Source: Snodgrassella alvi (lineage in GTDB: Bacteria > Pseudomonadota > Gammaproteobacteria > Burkholderiales > Neisseriaceae). Taken from it: 64,000 nt of DNA. Location of the stretch: contig NZ_MDVC01000091.1 in assembly GCF_002777425.1 (NCBI RefSeq), forward strand, positions 119,719-183,718, in the 5' to 3' direction. Of this stretch, positions 37,276-46,209 are shown piece after piece; within the stretch, counting starts at the first letter, position 1, and the number at the start of each line of letters is the position of its first letter. The notes beneath the pieces were generated by a model. It had not been told where the DNA came from. It did no database searches and saw only the letters and a program-made list of their open reading frames with translations. Position numbers and translations under genes: made by a program.

Positions 37276-38115
37276 TTACTTTCCCTGCTTGCTGACGGCA
37301 ATACGACACAGCCAGTCCAGCCAGCTAATGGGTAAGAGCTTTTTTAAATACCAGAATAAATGTGCCGGTACGGTAACTGGATAGCGTGCTTTGGGTTTGC
37401 GGGCATTCAGGGCGCGTGCGCAGACGCTGGCGCATTGTTCGGCAGTTAATGTAAATGGTGCTACAGCACCAGCAGTTTGCAGGCGGTTGAGCTGCGCCTG
37501 ATAGGCGGCACGATGTACGCTATTTTCAACATCTATATACTGTTTGAATTTGACTAGTGCATTAGGACGGAAGCGGGTGGCAATTGGCCCGGGTTCGAGC
37601 AGGCTGATATGGATACCGCTGGCATGAGTTTCCTGCCGCAGGGTGTCGCATAATCCTTCCAGTGCGAATTTGCTGCTGATGTAGGCACTGCGCCATGGCA
37701 TGGCTGCATAGCCCAGTATGCTGGAGTTAACCAGAATGCGGCCATATTGCTGGCGGCGAAAGACTTTCATGGCTGCATTGATGCATTGCCAGGTACCAAA
37801 TACATTGGTGTTGAACTGCTCCTGCAAGGCTGTGCGGCTGATGTCTTCGGCAGCACCAGTCTGGCCATAGCCAGCATTGCAGAATAAGGCATCCAGTCGG
37901 CCGAATTCAGTGATTACGGTTTCGATAGCGGTCTGTATTTGTTCGTCATTGGTGATATCCAGTTGCAGACTATGAAAACCTTCGGTACGTAAGCGTTCTA
38001 CATCTTCTGTGCGACGGCAGCTTGTATAGACGCGCCAGTTGTCCTGACGCAGTAATTGTGCTGTGGCGTAGCCAATGCCACTGGAGCAGCCGGTGATCAG
38101 GATAGTTTTTTGCAT
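37276..38115 (-). CDS. Short-chain dehydrogenase/reductase
   Basis: A 279-residue classical SDR. The cofactor motif is TGCSSGIGYATAQ (about 7-19), the NAG motif is CNAGYGQTG, and the catalytic set is Ser in NSSILGY, then Tyr-x3-Lys in YISSKFALEG. The long C-terminus with a Trp/Leu-rich tail (YLKKLLPISWLDWLCRIA) suggests a membrane association, as in several lipid or retinol-type SDRs. Arg residues after the first strand (SCRRTED) suggest NADP preference. Substrate cannot be told from sequence. Its left neighbour and acuI are both oxidoreductases, but spacing does not argue for one operon. Confidence 0.88.
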   Translation of the reverse strand: MQKTILITGCSSGIGYATAQLLRQDNWRVYTSCRRTEDVERLRTEGFHSLQLDITNDEQIQTAIETVITEFGRLDALFCNAGYGQTGAAEDISRTALQEQFNTNVFGTWQCINAAMKVFRRQQYGRILVNSSILGYAAMPWRSAYISSKFALEGLCDTLRQETHASGIHISLLEPGPIATRFRPNALVKFKQYIDVENSVHRAAYQAQLNRLQTAGAVAPFTLTAEQCASVCARALNARKPKARYPVTVPAHLFWYLKKLLPISWLDWLCRIAVSKQGK

Positions 38116-38153
38116 GTTTATACTTGGTTGAAGTCTGTTTTAACGGTTCTAGT

Positions 38154-38678
38154 TTAACATGCTGGATGGCATGTATTTTCTAAGGTTGTATGTTTAGCCT
38201 GTTTATATCCATAAAGGGTAAAGATGTTGTCTTCTTCATCATAAGGGATACGCAGGCGTTCAAGGATTGCTCTGAATGCAGTGGTTTCATCAATGATTGC
38301 ATCGGCAATTAATCTGCCTCTATGCTGGCTTAGTTGGGGTCGAACTTTCAGCCACTCAATCATAAAGAGTGGAGGCATACCTTCATAATAGTAGTTACTC
38401 CAGTCACCTAGCCAGTATGGTACTTCGTTTAAGCAGGCGTGACAGGTTTTATCTTTATCTGTGATACAGCGCAATACATAGGGCGGTTCAAAAGTTAAGC
38501 TACTCACAGCATGCTGCAATTTAATCCATTTGAGGTCATTCATCATAGGAATAAATTGTTTTGCTACTATGATTTCCATTACTTTCTGTTTTAGTTTTTG
38601 TATGTCTTTATGCACTGTTATGTAATGCTTATACTCATTATATAAGGAAGTTATATTATTTAAATCATTGAATTCCAT
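38154..38678 (-). CDS. Hypothetical protein, 174 aa (DUF6678-like)
   Basis: A soluble protein without signal peptide. The N-terminal third is Lys/Gln-rich and helical; the rest is aromatic and acidic, with FMIEWLKVRPQLSQHRGRLI and IPYDEEDNIFTLYGYK. These phrases recall DUF6678 proteins, a family of small uncharacterised accessory genes, but I cannot confirm it. Two Cys pairs (CHACLNE; CHPAC) are present. It lies between phoH and the SDR gene on the same strand, with more AT-rich codons than either neighbour, suggesting later acquisition. Start ATG 38678. Confidence 0.7.
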   Translation of the reverse strand: MEFNDLNNITSLYNEYKHYITVHKDIQKLKQKVMEIIVAKQFIPMMNDLKWIKLQHAVSSLTFEPPYVLRCITDKDKTCHACLNEVPYWLGDWSNYYYEGMPPLFMIEWLKVRPQLSQHRGRLIADAIIDETTAFRAILERLRIPYDEEDNIFTLYGYKQAKHTTLENTCHPAC

Positions 38679-38724
38679 TATTTAGGTTAAATATGCTGGT
38701 TATTTCGATAAACACCATTGTGGA

Positions 38725-39684
38725 TTATTGCTCCTTTTCGGCCGCAGCATCATAGGCATCTACGATTTTCTGCACCAAAGGATGGCGGACTACATCTTCG
38801 CTGGTGAAAACGTGAAAATAGATGCCGTCAATGTTGTTGAGCTTTTCGCGTGCGTCTTTCAGGCCGCTTTTGATGTTTTTGGGCAAGTCAATCTGGCTGG
38901 TATCACCGGTGATAACTGCCTTGGCACCAAAACCTATGCGGGTGAGGAACATTTTCATTTGCTCGGGTGTGGTATTCTGGGCTTCGTCCAGAATAATATA
39001 AGCGCCGTTAAGTGTACGTCCGCGCATATAGGCTAAAGGGGCGATTTCAATCAGCCCTTTTTCCAGCAGTTTGGTGACGCGGTCAAAACCCATCAGGTCG
39101 TAGAGGGCATCATATAGGGGGCGCAGATATGGGTCGACTTTCTGTGCCAGATCACCGGGCAGAAAGCCCAGTTTTTCGCCGGCTTCTACGGCAGGACGTA
39201 CCAATACGATGCGTTCTACCTGATGTTTTTCGATGGCATCTACGGCAGCGGCTACGGCCAGATAGGTTTTGCCGGTACCGGCAGGACCCAGACCAAATAC
39301 CACATCATGTTTTAACAATGCCTGTATATAGCCATTCTGGCGTGGCGTACGGCCACCGATATTGCCGCGGCGGGTGCGTAATGTCCAGACTTTGGGCTCG
39401 TGATGTTCTGTATCTTGATGAGCGCTGGTTTTGGCTTCTACTGCGGCCAGTTGGATGTCGCTATCGTTCAGATCGCGCTCCCGTGCGATACTGGCTAGAT
39501 TTTCCAATGCTTTGATTCCTTGGCTGATTTGTTTTCCAGTTAAGGTAAAATGGTCGAAACGGCGGGTAATTTCAAGATTCAGGGCTTTGCCCAGACTGGT
39601 AATGTGCTGGTCTAGTGCACCACACAGGCGTTGCAGGGTTGTGTTGTCTATTTGTTCAAGCTGATAATGGCTGGTTTGACTCAT
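38725..39684 (-). CDS. phoH: PhoH-like ATPase
   Basis: A 319-residue P-loop ATPase of the PhoH/YbeZ group. Walker A is GLGPAGTGKTYLAVAAAV (about residues 134-151), Walker B is AYIILDEAQNTTPEQMKMFLTR, followed by VITGDTSQIDLP, the sensor motif of superfamily 1-like helicases. YbeZ works with the RNase YbeY in rRNA maturation in other proteobacteria; ybeY is not in this window. An N-terminal region of about 110 residues carries a possible RNA-binding fold. Length is normal. Confidence 0.93.
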   Translation of the reverse strand: MSQTSHYQLEQIDNTTLQRLCGALDQHITSLGKALNLEITRRFDHFTLTGKQISQGIKALENLASIARERDLNDSDIQLAAVEAKTSAHQDTEHHEPKVWTLRTRRGNIGGRTPRQNGYIQALLKHDVVFGLGPAGTGKTYLAVAAAVDAIEKHQVERIVLVRPAVEAGEKLGFLPGDLAQKVDPYLRPLYDALYDLMGFDRVTKLLEKGLIEIAPLAYMRGRTLNGAYIILDEAQNTTPEQMKMFLTRIGFGAKAVITGDTSQIDLPKNIKSGLKDAREKLNNIDGIYFHVFTSEDVVRHPLVQKIVDAYDAAAEKEQ

Positions 39685-39917
39685 GATTACGCTGAATGAA
39701 ATTAAATAATTATTAATTAATATGTAGTCAAGCTGGTCGAAAGCAAGGGTGAATTGTCGGATAATGTTATGTCTGGTAATGGCGCTGTTTTTAAGATTAT
39801 ATGATGAGAAATGATTAGGCGGCCTTGTTGGTAAACAGAAGTTAGTATAGATTGTGCCTGTAAATGGAGGAATACTGCTGGCAAGTTGAGCTAATAGGCA
39901 TATAAATGATTTTATGA

Positions 39918-40523
39918 ATGGATAATTGCATGCGAACTGCGAAGATTACACGTAACACCAGCGAAACAAAAATACAGATAAGTATTAATCTGGATGGCAC
40001 TGGCGTAGGGAATTTTGATACTGGGGTACCCTTTCTGGAGCATATGCTGGATCAGATTGCCCGCCACGGGCTGATTGATCTGGATATCCGCTGTCGCGGA
40101 GATGTGCATATCGATGACCATCATACGGTTGAGGATATAGGTATTGCGCTAGGGCAGGCGCTGAAACAGGCTTTGGGGGATAAGTGCGGGATTACGCGTT
40201 ATGGCCACAGTTATGTACCTCTGGATGAGTCGTTAAGCCGGGTGGTGCTGGATTTATCCGGCCGGCCGGGGCTGGTGTATAACGTTGAGTTTTCCCGTGC
40301 TTTAATCGGACGTTTTGATGTTGATTTATTCAGTGAGTTTTTTCATGGTTTGGTGAATCATGCGATGATGACGCTGCATATTGATAATTTGCGTGGTGTG
40401 AATGCGCATCATCAGGCTGAAACGATTTTCAAGGCATTTGGCCGTGCGCTGCGGATGGCGGTGGCTGTGGATGAGCGCATGACAGGGATGATGCCATCAA
40501 CCAAAGGTACACTGACTGCTTAA
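39918..40523 (+). CDS. hisB: Imidazoleglycerol-phosphate dehydratase
   Basis: A 201-residue monofunctional HisB that dehydrates imidazole glycerol phosphate in histidine synthesis. Two manganese-binding repeats are seen: [13 protein letters not shown]...[14 protein letters not shown] and [29 protein letters not shown]. The phosphatase domain found in E. coli HisB is absent, as usual outside enterics. The first ATG is 39918, but MRTAKITRN from 39930 is equally plausible; neither has a strong ribosome binding site. It has its own terminator and is separated by about 480 bases from hisH, so the his genes form at least two transcription units. Confidence 0.94.
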   Translation: MDNCMRTAKITRNTSETKIQISINLDGTGVGNFDTGVPFLEHMLDQIARHGLIDLDIRCRGDVHIDDHHTVEDIGIALGQALKQALGDKCGITRYGHSYVPLDESLSRVVLDLSGRPGLVYNVEFSRALIGRFDVDLFSEFFHGLVNHAMMTLHIDNLRGVNAHHQAETIFKAFGRALRMAVAVDERMTGMMPSTKGTLTA

Positions 40524-40542
40524 TGTTATTGAGTGAATAGTC

Positions 40543-40577
40543 TATCCGTTAATGTATACATTAACGGATAATTTTAT
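40543..40577 (+). terminator. Terminator of hisB
   Basis: A perfect 28-base palindrome with arms TATCCGTTAATGTA and TACATTAACGGATA (40543-40570), followed by ATTTTATTT, 20 bases after the hisB stop. Confidence 0.85.
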
Positions 40578-41008
40578 TTGGGCTTCTGGTAATTATATTT
40601 TTGATATTGCTGTTTATTTTTATAATATGTGGTGACGGTCAATAGGTGAATTGTTGCAAATAGAAAATTGATTATAATTAACATGTATAAATAATATTTT
40701 TATTTATATATTTATTTGTTTATTTGTGATAATGTTTGACTGTAAAATCTGGTGGCTGTAATACTGGTTTTTTGCCGGTTCTGGAGTCATTACTAATAGG
40801 TGGCTGGTGCTGTAGGTGTGCTTGATAAAGATAAATGAAACTGTCAGTTGGATAACAAAACCAGTGTAGCCGGTATTGGATTAATTAGTATGATTGACAG
40901 TAAGAATGGACAGTTTCTTTAGGGAGAGTTCGTTAATTATAATCGGATTCCCAGTAAGTTTTGTTCAATATAGGCTCAGTGGATTTTAATAAAAATAAAG
41001 ATGTGAAG
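40578..41008 (+). other. Control region upstream of hisH
   Basis: AT-rich spacer of about 430 bases. A TATAAT lies near 40937 but its -35 is weak. An open frame extends hisH upstream to 40961 but has no family similarity. No His-rich leader peptide or attenuator was found. Confidence 0.4.
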
Positions 41009-41656
41009 ATGAAAGTAGCCATTGTCAATTATGGTATGGGTAATTTGCATTCGGTTCTGCAATCGGTACAGGCAGCCGGTCAGTTACAGCAGATGCAGGC
41101 AGAAGTTATTCTGACGGCCGAACCGGATAAGATATATACGGCAGATAAAATTATTTTTCCTGGTCAGGGTGCCATGCCGGACTGTATGGCTGCTTTGCAG
41201 CAAAGCGGGCTGGCAGAGGCACTGACAGATGGTTTACGGCGTAAACCGTTTTTTGGTATTTGTGTTGGTGCCCAATTGCTGTTTGAATTCAGTAAGGAAG
41301 GTGATACTGCCGGATTAGGCTGGTTTCAGGGAACTGTACCGCGTTTTCAGATTGCTTTAAATGCAGATGGAAAGCCGCTGAAAATACCCCATATGGGCTG
41401 GAATCGTGTACATCAGACGCAAAATCATCCTTTGTTTGACGGGGTGGCACAGGATGAGTGGTTTTATTTTGTTCATAGCTATTATCTGTTGCCGCGAGAT
41501 TCGTCCATTGTTATGGGCAAGACAGACTATGGCAATGATTTTGCCTGTATAGTGGGTAAAGAGAATGTTTTTGCTACGCAGTTTCATACTGAGAAAAGTC
41601 ATGTGGCCGGTTTGCAGTTGCTGGGTAATTTTTTGCGGTGGGATGGAACGCTTTAG
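41009..41656 (+). CDS. hisH: Imidazole glycerol phosphate synthase, glutaminase subunit
   Basis: A 215-residue class I glutamine amidotransferase that feeds ammonia to HisF. The nucleophile Cys is in GICVGAQLL (usual GICLGMQLL), with the His/Glu pair in ATQFHTEKSH. The N-terminus MKVAIVNYGMGNLHSV sets the start at 41009; an upstream extension to 40961 is not family-like. The GAMPDCM segment forms the oxyanion strand region. First gene of hisH-hisA-x-hisF-hisI-hisE. Confidence 0.94.
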   Translation: MKVAIVNYGMGNLHSVLQSVQAAGQLQQMQAEVILTAEPDKIYTADKIIFPGQGAMPDCMAALQQSGLAEALTDGLRRKPFFGICVGAQLLFEFSKEGDTAGLGWFQGTVPRFQIALNADGKPLKIPHMGWNRVHQTQNHPLFDGVAQDEWFYFVHSYYLLPRDSSIVMGKTDYGNDFACIVGKENVFATQFHTEKSHVAGLQLLGNFLRWDGTL

Positions 41657-41707
41657 TTCAATTTAATGGTAGCGGTGTTTAACTCGTAAGTGTAATGCGA
41701 ATTTGAT

Positions 41708-42448
41708 ATGTTATTAATTCCTGCAATTGATTTAAAAGGTGGGCAGTGTGTACGCCTGCAACAGGGACTGATGGACAAGGCCACGGTATTTTCTGATGAA
41801 CCGGCAAAGATGGCTATGCACTGGTGCCAACAGGGAGCCCGCCGTTTGCATTTGGTAGATTTGGATGGTGCTTTCGCCGGTAAACCGGAAAATATGATTT
41901 CCATCAAATCTATATTGGAACAAGTGGCGGATAATGTGCCGGTACAGCTCGGAGGTGGTATTCGTGATTTGCATACTATTGAACGATATTTGCGGCTGGG
42001 ACTGAGTTACGTCATTATCGGCACTGCTGCGGTAAAGAATCCACAGTTTGTCCGGCAGGCATGCGCTGCCTTTCCGAGGCAGATTATTGTCGGACTGGAT
42101 GCTAAAGATGGTATGGTTGCGATTGATGGCTGGGCGACGGTGACTGATTTGCATGTGACTGAACTGGCTAAACGATTTGCAGATGATGGTGTTAACAGTA
42201 TTATCTATACGGATATTGGCCGTGACGGAATGATGGGCGGTGTTAATATAGATGCTACAGTGAAGCTGGCTCAGGAAGCTTCTGTGCCCGTGATTGCATC
42301 TGGTGGTGTAACCAATATGGCGGATATAGAGGCGCTCTGCGCGGTAGCCGGGCAGGGAGTTGTTGGTGCTATTGTTGGGCGTGCTATTTATGAGGGTTCA
42401 CTTGATTTGGCAGTAGCCCAGCGCATGGCTGATCAGGATAAATGTTAG
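41708..42448 (+). CDS. hisA: Phosphoribosylformimino-5-aminoimidazole carboxamide ribotide isomerase
   Basis: A 246-residue (beta/alpha)8-barrel isomerase, fourth step of histidine synthesis. Phosphate-binding and catalytic regions: [16 protein letters not shown] with the first catalytic aspartate, [21 protein letters not shown] with the second aspartate, and [13 protein letters not shown]. It starts 52 bases after hisH. Complete. Confidence 0.95.
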   Translation: MLLIPAIDLKGGQCVRLQQGLMDKATVFSDEPAKMAMHWCQQGARRLHLVDLDGAFAGKPENMISIKSILEQVADNVPVQLGGGIRDLHTIERYLRLGLSYVIIGTAAVKNPQFVRQACAAFPRQIIVGLDAKDGMVAIDGWATVTDLHVTELAKRFADDGVNSIIYTDIGRDGMMGGVNIDATVKLAQEASVPVIASGGVTNMADIEALCAVAGQGVVGAIVGRAIYEGSLDLAVAQRMADQDKC

Positions 42449-42599
42449 TTCCTGGCTTTTTATACATACAGCAAGGTATCAGATAATCTGATTCTGGCAA
42501 AAAATATTGATAATAATTGTTTGATACTTGGGATTGTTGGAAACTGGTGTAATTTATTTAACAATAAATAATAAGTACAGTAATTAGGGAGGCAATGTA

Positions 42600-42926
42600 G
42601 TGATTAATATATTTGGTGCGCTGATATTGGCGTTATGGTTATTCCTGACAATGAACCGCCCACGGCAGATTTTTTTTGAGGCCAGTATATTTATTATGGT
42701 TATGATGGGGGTAGACTGCATTATGCAACATGCCTGGCCAGATGTGAACAATGCCTGGTTAGTGGGATGGATTGTGCAGTGGATTTATGTGTTTATTGTC
42801 ATGTGGCTATTTGATATTGTTTGCCTCAGTAACGTAAGTGCTGCGATTTATTCGATCATGGTAGGTGTTGCCTACTATTATTTACAGCTGAATATACCTG
42901 CTCTGGTTGAGCATTTGCTGAAATAA
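42600..42926 (+). CDS. Small membrane protein within the his cluster
   Basis: A 108-residue very hydrophobic protein starting with GTG 42600, preceded by a good AGGGAGG at eight bases. Three or four transmembrane helices are seen: [58 protein letters not shown] and [15 protein letters not shown]. No family recognised. It separates hisA from hisF, where no membrane protein is expected. A role in histidine synthesis is not implied. The ribosome binding site and clean hydrophobic pattern support a real gene. Confidence 0.75.
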   Translation: MINIFGALILALWLFLTMNRPRQIFFEASIFIMVMMGVDCIMQHAWPDVNNAWLVGWIVQWIYVFIVMWLFDIVCLSNVSAAIYSIMVGVAYYYLQLNIPALVEHLLK

Positions 42927-42960
42927 TTATTGCTATTGCATAGCTGAGAAAGATAGTATC

Positions 42961-43728
42961 ATGGCTTTAGCCAAACGTATTATTCCCTGTCTGGATGTTG
43001 ATAATGGACGTGTAGTGAAAGGGGTTAATTTTGTTTCCCTGCGCGATGCCGGTAATCCTGTGGAAATAGCTCAGCGCTATAATGATGAAGGTGCAGACGA
43101 GCTTACTTTTCTGGATATTACAGCCAGTTCAGATAATCGTGATACGATTTTACATGTTATTGAGGCAGTGGCCCGCCGGGTATTTATTCCGCTGACCGTG
43201 GGCGGTGGGGTGCGTAGTATTGAAGATGTACGTCGACTGCTCAATGCGGGTGCAGATAAAGTATCGATTAATACGGCCGCAGTGACAAATCCGGAACTGG
43301 TTAACGAAGCCAGTGCATTTTTTGGCAATCAGGCAATTGTTGTGGCGGTAGATGCCAAGGCTGTAAATGCTGAAAATACGCGCTGGGAGGTTTTCACTCA
43401 TGGCGGGCGCAGGCAGACTGGTTTGGATGCGGTAGTCTGGGCACGGGATATGGCATTGCGTGGGGCTGGTGAGATTCTGTTAACCAGTATGGATCATGAT
43501 GGTACCAAAGCCGGTTTCAATTTACCTCTTACCCGAGCTGTAAGTGATGCTGTTAGCGTACCGGTAATTGCATCCGGTGGTGTGGGCAATATTGAGCATC
43601 TGATTGAAGGTGTGCTGGTAGGTCATGCTGATGCCGTGCTGGCGGCCAGTATTTTTCACTTCGGTGAAGTGCGTATTCAGGATGCCAAAATGGCCATGAA
43701 ACATGCAGGTATTGAAATGCGTGTATAG
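42961..43728 (+). CDS. hisF: Imidazole glycerol phosphate synthase, cyclase subunit
   Basis: A 255-residue (beta/alpha)8 barrel. Catalytic Asp11 is in [17 protein letters not shown] and the second, about Asp130, in VVAVDAKAV. Phosphate loops are VGGGVRSI and VIASGGVGN. With HisH it forms imidazole glycerol phosphate and AICAR. It starts 34 bases after the small membrane protein. Complete. Confidence 0.96.
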   Translation: MALAKRIIPCLDVDNGRVVKGVNFVSLRDAGNPVEIAQRYNDEGADELTFLDITASSDNRDTILHVIEAVARRVFIPLTVGGGVRSIEDVRRLLNAGADKVSINTAAVTNPELVNEASAFFGNQAIVVAVDAKAVNAENTRWEVFTHGGRRQTGLDAVVWARDMALRGAGEILLTSMDHDGTKAGFNLPLTRAVSDAVSVPVIASGGVGNIEHLIEGVLVGHADAVLAASIFHFGEVRIQDAKMAMKHAGIEMRV

Positions 43729-43778
43729 TTCAGGCTTGATGGTGGTTGTATGTTTACCTGAAAATAAGGACAATTGCT

Positions 43779-44192
43779 GTGGTGAATACGCTGGATGCGG
43801 TAAAGTGGGATGATAATGGTCTGGTTTGTGCAGTAGTGCAGGACAGACATACTTTGCGTGTGCTGATGGTAGCATGGATGAATGCAGAGGCCTTGCGCCA
43901 GACGATAGCTACGGGTTTCGCTCATTATTATAGCCGTTCGCGGCAGCAGCAGTGGATGAAAGGCGAACAGTCTGGCCATACGCAAAAAGTATATGAACTG
44001 CGTCTGGATTGTGATGGTGATGCTTTGGTGCTAATGGTTGAACAGCACGGAGGTATTGCCTGCCATACTGGACACGCCAGTTGCTTTTATCGGATTTACC
44101 AGAATGGTAACTGGCCAAGTACTGAATCGGTTATCAAAGATGAAAATGAAATATACATCCGTTCTGCTCAAAGGCAGACGGATAATGATTAA
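43779..44192 (+). CDS. hisI: Phosphoribosyl-AMP cyclohydrolase
   Basis: A 137-residue stand-alone HisI that opens the adenine ring of PR-AMP. Metal/active-site motifs are [23 protein letters not shown] and [10 protein letters not shown], with the zinc-binding cysteines. The frame is open from a TTG at 43746, but AAGGA at 43766-43770 points to GTG 43779 (or GTG 43782). The wording then matches neisserial HisI from near its start. It is separate from hisE, unlike the fused E. coli hisIE. Confidence 0.93.
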   Translation: MVNTLDAVKWDDNGLVCAVVQDRHTLRVLMVAWMNAEALRQTIATGFAHYYSRSRQQQWMKGEQSGHTQKVYELRLDCDGDALVLMVEQHGGIACHTGHASCFYRIYQNGNWPSTESVIKDENEIYIRSAQRQTDND

Positions 44193-44204
44193 AAAGAGAA
44201 CAGG

Positions 44205-44552
44205 ATGACACAGACGCCAGAAGCAGTAGATGTAGCGATGGTATTAAGTGAGCTGGCTGATGTGCTTGACGCCAGACGTCAGGCTTCACCGCAAACTTCT
44301 TATGTTGCGCAGTTGTTGCAGAGCGGTGAAGATAAAATTCTGAAAAAAGTCATTGAAGAGGCAGGTGAAGTGCTGATGGCATCCAAGGATGGCGACAGGC
44401 AGCATCTGGTTAAGGAAGTGGCTGATGTTTGGTTTCATACCATGGTGTTGCTGACTTATCATCAGATACGGGTTGAGGATGTATTGCAGGAATTGCAGCA
44501 GCGACAACATATTTCTGGATTGACAGAAAAAGCCAGTCGTCAGCCGCAGTAA
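44205..44552 (+). CDS. hisE: Phosphoribosyl-ATP pyrophosphatase
   Basis: A 115-residue MazG-fold enzyme, second step of histidine synthesis. VIEEAGEVLMASKDGD and LVKEVADVWFHTMVLL carry the metal-binding ExxE and ExxD residues. It follows hisI by 12 bases and is followed by tatA 84 bases later, an order (hisIE-tatABC) also seen in other betaproteobacteria. Complete. Confidence 0.93.
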   Translation: MTQTPEAVDVAMVLSELADVLDARRQASPQTSYVAQLLQSGEDKILKKVIEEAGEVLMASKDGDRQHLVKEVADVWFHTMVLLTYHQIRVEDVLQELQQRQHISGLTEKASRQPQ

Positions 44553-44636
44553 TTACAATGTATTTTAAATATGCGCTGCTGTAAATAAATGGCGGGCGCA
44601 TGTTTTTTTTTGGCAGTTGAAGTAAAGGATAGTATT

Positions 44637-44837
44637 ATGGGCAGCTTTTCAATTTGGCATTGGGTAGTGGTATTGCTGATTGTGGTACTGATTTTCGGTA
44701 CCAAAAAGTTACGCAGTCTTGGTAAGGATTTGGGCGGTGCAGTACATGATTTTAAGCAGGGACTGAATGAAAGTGATCGGGAAAATGCAAAAAAGGATGA
44801 TGTAATCGAATATAATAAAGACGACAATAAAGCATAG
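44637..44837 (+). CDS. tatA: Sec-independent translocase protein TatA
   Basis: A 66-residue pore-forming subunit of the twin-arginine export pathway. One N-terminal transmembrane helix ([15 protein letters not shown]) is followed by the FGTKKL hinge and an amphipathic helix ([18 protein letters not shown]), then an acidic tail. Start ATG 44637 follows AAAGGA; an upstream extension to 44589 is not credible. First of tatABC. Confidence 0.93.
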   Translation: MGSFSIWHWVVVLLIVVLIFGTKKLRSLGKDLGGAVHDFKQGLNESDRENAKKDDVIEYNKDDNKA

Positions 44838-44846
44838 AAGACGTTT

Positions 44847-45323
44847 ATGTTTGGTCTGGGCTTTGGTGAAATTTTACTGATTGCCGTGGTAGCACTGGTG
44901 GTACTTGGGCCGGAACGGCTGCCCAAGGTAGCGCGCAGCGCTGGTCTGTGGGTTGGGCGTATTCAGAATTTCATTAGTAATGTGAAAACCGAACTGAGCC
45001 AACAGGCCGGTGTGGCCGAATTCAGGCAGGCACGTGACAGTATTGAGGCGACCGCTCGTTCTTTTGAGCAGGATATTAACACCAATGTGCGCAGTATTCG
45101 TGGTGAGGTGGATACACTCAGGCGCCAGCTGGCCGAAGATGAACAACAGATGGATACAGACAGTATGTCCGTATTACCACAACCGTTGCATAACTGTCGC
45201 GCAGCGGTAGCAGAAGCACCATTGCTGCATCGGGTTTCCTTACGCCGACAGGCTTTACAGCGCCGGCGGGATATGCGGCCACGGCGTAGCATAACCCCGA
45301 AATTGCGCGTGCGCCGACATTGA
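44847..45323 (+). CDS. tatB: Sec-independent translocase protein TatB
   Basis: A 158-residue TatB. The helix MFGLGFGEILLIAVVALVVLGPERLP includes the conserved Glu8 and the GPERLP hinge that distinguishes TatB from TatA. An amphipathic helix (VARSAGLWVGRIQNFISNVKTEL) follows, then a polar tail with many Arg residues. It pairs with TatC as the signal-peptide receptor. It lies nine bases after tatA. Confidence 0.92.
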   Translation: MFGLGFGEILLIAVVALVVLGPERLPKVARSAGLWVGRIQNFISNVKTELSQQAGVAEFRQARDSIEATARSFEQDINTNVRSIRGEVDTLRRQLAEDEQQMDTDSMSVLPQPLHNCRAAVAEAPLLHRVSLRRQALQRRRDMRPRRSITPKLRVRRH

Positions 45324-45330
45324 TGGATGA

Positions 45331-46104
45331 ATGATTGTGATGCCGGTTGATGAAAATACCGAATTGACGCTAATTGATCACCTGCTGGAATTGCGTCGCC
45401 GCTTGATGTGGATTCTGGGTATTCTGTTGCTGTGTTTTGCGCTTATGGTGCCTTTTGCGCAGAAAATTTATACTTTTGTGGCTGAGCCTTTAATGGCGAA
45501 CTTACCAGCCGGGCAGCATATGATTGCCACCGAGGTAATTGCGCCATTTTTTGTACCGTTAAAAGTAACATTGATGGCGGCATTTTTGCTGACGTTGCCG
45601 CATACGCTGTATCAAATCTGGGCTTTTGTTGCACCAGGCCTGTACAGACATGAAAAACGCTTGATTTTGCCACTGTTAATTGCCAGTGTATTGTTGTTTG
45701 CGCTGGGAATGGCATTTGCCTACTATCTGGTTTTTCCGGTTATCTTCCGTTTTCTTACTGGTATTACCCCTATTGGGGTCAGTATGGCGACCGATATTGA
45801 TAAGTATTTGTCCTTTATTTTGGGTATGTTTGTGGCATTTGGTGTAACATTTGAGGTACCGGTATTGGTGATTCTACTAAACAGAATTGGGTTGGTATCA
45901 GTTATGCAGTTAAGAAAAGCCCGTGCTTATGTCGTAGTAGGGGCTTTTGTAGTGGCAGCTGTGGTAACGCCGCCAGATGTTTTATCACAAACCTTGCTGG
46001 CCATTCCGCTGATACTGCTTTATGAGGTTGGGATTCTGGTATGTCGCTGCCTGGGTGGTAACAGGAAAGAGACAGCTTTATCTGTCCAGTCGCGGAGACA
46101 ATAA
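45331..46104 (+). CDS. tatC: Sec-independent translocase protein TatC
   Basis: A 257-residue inner-membrane receptor for twin-arginine signal peptides, with six transmembrane helices. The N-terminal LIDHLLELRRRLMWI and the first-loop segment FFVPLKVTLMAAFLLTLPHTLYQIWAF hold the signal-binding residues; YLVFPVIFRFL and FGVTFEVPVLVILL are typical later helices. Start may be ATG 45331 or the in-frame ATG 45340. It begins seven bases after tatB and is followed by a strong terminator. Confidence 0.95.
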   Translation: MIVMPVDENTELTLIDHLLELRRRLMWILGILLLCFALMVPFAQKIYTFVAEPLMANLPAGQHMIATEVIAPFFVPLKVTLMAAFLLTLPHTLYQIWAFVAPGLYRHEKRLILPLLIASVLLFALGMAFAYYLVFPVIFRFLTGITPIGVSMATDIDKYLSFILGMFVAFGVTFEVPVLVILLNRIGLVSVMQLRKARAYVVVGAFVVAAVVTPPDVLSQTLLAIPLILLYEVGILVCRCLGGNRKETALSVQSRRQ

Positions 46105-46128
46105 ATTTTTTATTACTTTATACTGAAA

Positions 46129-46166
46129 TAAACAGGCTGCCTGAAAATTTTCAGGCAGCCTGTTTA
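46129..46166 (+). terminator. Terminator of tatABC built from a DNA uptake sequence pair
   Basis: A perfect 38-base palindrome, centre at 46147/46148, with arms containing AGGCTGCCTGAA (46134-46145) and its complement. Neisseriaceae commonly place inverted uptake-sequence pairs as terminators; this 12-mer is a dialect described for Simonsiella-like genera (from memory). Confidence 0.85.
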
Positions 46167-46209
46167 TAAATACTAAGCCAGTTGACGACATTGTTCGTTG
46201 GAGAATTGT

